Assembly (NCBI GenBank): GCA_050944015.1
Contig: JBMNQG010000075.1
Span: 1-6,727, forward strand
Length of the DNA stretch: 6,727 bases
Direction of reading: 5' to 3'
From: DUOX01 sp050944015
Lineage (GTDB): Bacteria; Bacillota; Clostridia; Oscillospirales; Oscillospiraceae
The notes under the pieces: model-generated
The model's database searches: none
Told to the model about the DNA's origin: nothing
The model's input: the letters and a program-made list of their open reading frames with translations, nothing else
Translations under genes and position numbers: made by a program
Part shown: positions 5,056 to 6,727 of the stretch, one piece after another
How the letters are laid out: every line of letters starts with the position of its first letter
Numbering within the stretch: position 1 is the first letter of the stretch

Positions 5056-6507
5056 ATGGATTTTTTAGGTCTCGCCGGTATTATAGTAGCAATGATCCTG
5101 TTTCTGGTTCTCGTCTACAAAGGCTGCACCCCGTACTGGGCGGCGATAATCTGCGCTATTATCGTTGCTCTCACCAATAGAATGGGAATAGTAGAGGCGG
5201 TAACGGATAAGTTCGTCAACGGAATGCTGGAAGTCATTATATCGCTGTTCTCGGTGGTGTTTCTTGGCGCCATATTCGGCAGGGTTTACCAGGATACAGG
5301 CGCCGCGGAGTCCATAGCCAACGCGCTGATGAAGGGCTTTGTTTTGAAACGCGAAGGCAAAAAGCGCATAACTGCGGCCGTCATTGTTCTTATGGTTGTG
5401 GGAGCCCTTTGCACCATCGGCGGTATAGACGGATACGTCCTGCTGTTCACGCTGTTCCCCATTTGCTTGATTTTTGCAAAGGTCTGCGATATTCCCAGGC
5501 GCTTTGTTCCCGCATTGCTATGCTTAAACTGCGCTTTCATATTTGCGCCGGGTTCTCCTCAGATATACAACATAATGGCAGTTGCGGGCATGAAGTCCCA
5601 AATCCCCCAATTTGTTGAGAAAGGTGCTTTTGGCATCGTCGGGCAGCTGGAGTCCGTCAGCGCCACATCCGGAGTTATTCCCGGCATTGTCGCGACGGTT
5701 ATAGTTGCAGTTTTAAGCTGCATTACCCTGATTAAAATGATTAACAAGGCCATGGATAACGGAGAGCATTTTGACTTTGGCCCCCTGCAGATGCCTGCAA
5801 GTGAAAATGAAGGGGAGCGAAAGCTGCCTCACGTAATAGTAGCCATTTTGCCCCTGATATTGGTTTTCGTCCTCTTCAGCATTGTGGGCCTAAACGTTTT
5901 CCTGGCCCTGGGCGCAGGCATTATTCTGGGACTTATCACAATGTTCCCCTATCTTCCCAAGGTTGACGCCCGGGGAAGAGCCCTCAGCCCCATAGGAAGC
6001 ATAGTCAACACTCTTAACGTAGGTTCCAGCAACTATCCCTCCGCGCTTCTGAACGTTGTGACTCCCGCGGGCCTTGCGGGAGTAGTTACAGCAACCGCGG
6101 CCTTTGGAATGGTTGTGGGCGTGCTTGGCGGCCTCAGAATCGCCCCCATGGTGCTGCTGATAATCGTGGTCTGCGTTATTGTCGCAATAACCAGTTCTCC
6201 TCCCGCGGCCCTTATGATAGCGCTGCCAATGTTTGTCGGGGCGACCACGGGGCCCCTGCTGGCTCAGGCAGCCGAGGCGGCCTCCGTCCTCATTCCCATG
6301 AACCCTCACGCTATAGTGCGTATAGCTGCAATAGCGGCCGCAACCTTTGAGACCCTGCCCTTCAACGGCATGGTCATACTCTGCCTTAGCCTGCCCATGT
6401 GCACTCATAAGGAATCCTATAAACCCATATTCCTTATGACCGTAGCATACATATTCCTTGCGACAATAGTTGCGGCGCTTCTGTTCCTCATTCCCGGCAT
6501 GGTATAA
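5056..6507 (+). CDS. GntP-type organic anion permease
   Basis: A 483-aa integral membrane protein with roughly 12-13 hydrophobic segments (for example 4-21, 26-41, 57-77, 105-122, 125-142, 205-227, 257-278, 279-299, 334-356, 361-379, 455-478). Family-type motifs are GAIFGRVYQDTGAAESIA (71-88), close to the GntP gluconate permease pattern, and FAPGSPQIYNI (163-173), which resembles the conserved PGTPQIQNI stretch of one GntP subgroup. A polar loop at ~230-256 separates the two halves. GntP relatives are proton- or cation-coupled importers of gluconate and other carboxylates. The start codon follows AGAGGAGA (5041-5048) at 8-nt spacing, and the gene begins 36 nt after the flavodoxin-like gene, so it is the third member of the operon. 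It probably imports the substrate of the FAD oxidoreductase, or exchanges substrate for product. The exact substrate is not deducible; the related CitMHS / ion-transporter superfamily is a less likely assignment. Confidence 0.9.
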   Translation: MDFLGLAGIIVAMILFLVLVYKGCTPYWAAIICAIIVALTNRMGIVEAVTDKFVNGMLEVIISLFSVVFLGAIFGRVYQDTGAAESIANALMKGFVLKREGKKRITAAVIVLMVVGALCTIGGIDGYVLLFTLFPICLIFAKVCDIPRRFVPALLCLNCAFIFAPGSPQIYNIMAVAGMKSQIPQFVEKGAFGIVGQLESVSATSGVIPGIVATVIVAVLSCITLIKMINKAMDNGEHFDFGPLQMPASENEGERKLPHVIVAILPLILVFVLFSIVGLNVFLALGAGIILGLITMFPYLPKVDARGRALSPIGSIVNTLNVGSSNYPSALLNVVTPAGLAGVVTATAAFGMVVGVLGGLRIAPMVLLIIVVCVIVAITSSPPAALMIALPMFVGATTGPLLAQAAEAASVLIPMNPHAIVRIAAIAAATFETLPFNGMVILCLSLPMCTHKESYKPIFLMTVAYIFLATIVAALLFLIPGMV

Positions 6508-6510
6508 ACC

Positions 6511-6539
6511 CGTCATCAACTGCATCAGGCCAGTTGACG
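6511..6539 (+). other. imperfect stem-loop after the permease gene
   Basis: CGTC and AACTG (6511-6514, 6518-6522) pair with CAGTT and GACG (6531-6539) with a 3-nt bulge (ATC) and an 8-nt loop, starting three bases after the stop codon. It is modest in stability and may protect the mRNA 3' end together with the next hairpin. Confidence 0.4.
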
Positions 6540-6549
6540 ATTCATAGAA

Positions 6550-6576
6550 GAAGGGGCGGCCTGTAGCCGCCCCTTC
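6550..6576 (+). terminator. strong GC-rich hairpin downstream of the operon, lacking a T-tract
   Basis: GAAGGGGCGGC (6550-6560) pairs perfectly with GCCGCCCCTTC (6566-6576), 11 bp with loop CTGTA. It is followed by ACCCCCCAAC, not by T residues. The stem strength and its position 43 nt after the permease stop suggest an operon 3' end or mRNA-stabilising structure, but it is an incomplete intrinsic terminator. Termination may occur at the hairpin near 6676 instead. Confidence 0.5.
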
Positions 6577-6675
6577 ACCCCCCAACAAAAAGACTGCCGG
6601 AAAAGAAGCGTTCACATAGGGATTTACGAAACATGTGAATTTTAACCGACTCTCTTCAAGCGGAGACTTGAAAGA

Positions 6676-6727
6676 AAAGACTGCACCGAAGGATAAAACC
6701 TTTAGTGCAGTCTTTGTTTTACTGTTT
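6676..6727 (+). terminator. intrinsic terminator at the window edge
   Basis: AAAGACTGCAC (6676-6686) pairs with GTGCAGTCTTT (6705-6715). An inner AAGG/CCTT stem is separated by a 2x2 mismatch, with loop ATAAAA. It is followed by a T-rich tract (TGTTTTACTGTTT with the last stem Ts). On the - strand the stem is followed by TTCTTTC, so it may also serve a converging gene beyond the window. The bases between 6577 and 6675 hold only two short inverted repeats (TTCACAT/ATGTGAA and TTCAAG/CTTGAA) and no convincing ORF or promoter. Confidence 0.75.

Noticed and set aside
5890..6615. 241-codon ORF on the - strand opposite the permease
   Set aside because: Antisense shadow of a clear membrane protein gene; its Gly/His/Arg/Lys-rich product has no recognisable fold and its start lies beyond the operon 3' hairpin.

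Overview
The window looks like a chromosomal segment of a Gram-positive anaerobe of the Firmicutes, most likely a Clostridia-type lineage. This is inferred from the tRNA-rich tail of a ribosomal operon, strong purine-rich ribosome binding sites, A+T-rich intergenic DNA with near-consensus sigma-A promoters, intrinsic terminators, and the flavoprotein families present. The species cannot be named from this sequence.

Region 1 (1-1270) is the 3' end of a ribosomal RNA operon on the + strand: the last ~350 nt of 23S rRNA, tRNA-Lys(CTT), 5S rRNA, tRNA-Asn(GTT), a CAT-anticodon tRNA (probably the lysidine-type tRNA-Ile2) and tRNA-Trp(CCA). All four tRNAs carry an encoded CCA. The order is unusual because a tRNA separates 23S from 5S, and a good promoter (TTGACA-17-TACTAT) lies directly before 5S. 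Stem-loops follow each tRNA and the 5S gene. The operon ends at an intrinsic terminator (1184-1227), immediately followed by a second, bidirectional terminator that serves the converging lysR-type gene.

Region 2 (1277-2537) is a LysR-type regulator on the - strand and a 355-bp divergent control region. This control region holds a promoter for each direction and two 19-bp dyads of identical geometry (6-bp arms, 7-nt spacer). One is centred near -64 and the other near -31 of the predicted + strand start, the classical layout of a LysR recognition site and activation site.

Region 3 (2538-6507) is a tight three-gene + strand operon. The first gene encodes a cytoplasmic fumarate-reductase-like FAD oxidoreductase of 494 aa. 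Its fumarate-reductase catalytic residues appear to be replaced. The second encodes a flavodoxin-like iron-sulfur flavoprotein of 324 aa with a cysteine cluster and a C-terminal zinc-ribbon-like module. The third encodes a GntP-type organic anion permease of 483 aa. A coherent inference is that the permease imports an organic acid, the flavodoxin-like protein delivers electrons, the FAD protein reduces (or oxidises) the acid, and the LysR protein senses it. The substrate cannot be read from the sequence.

Region 4 (6508-6727) has no convincing gene. It holds a series of stem-loops ending in a good intrinsic terminator at the window edge.
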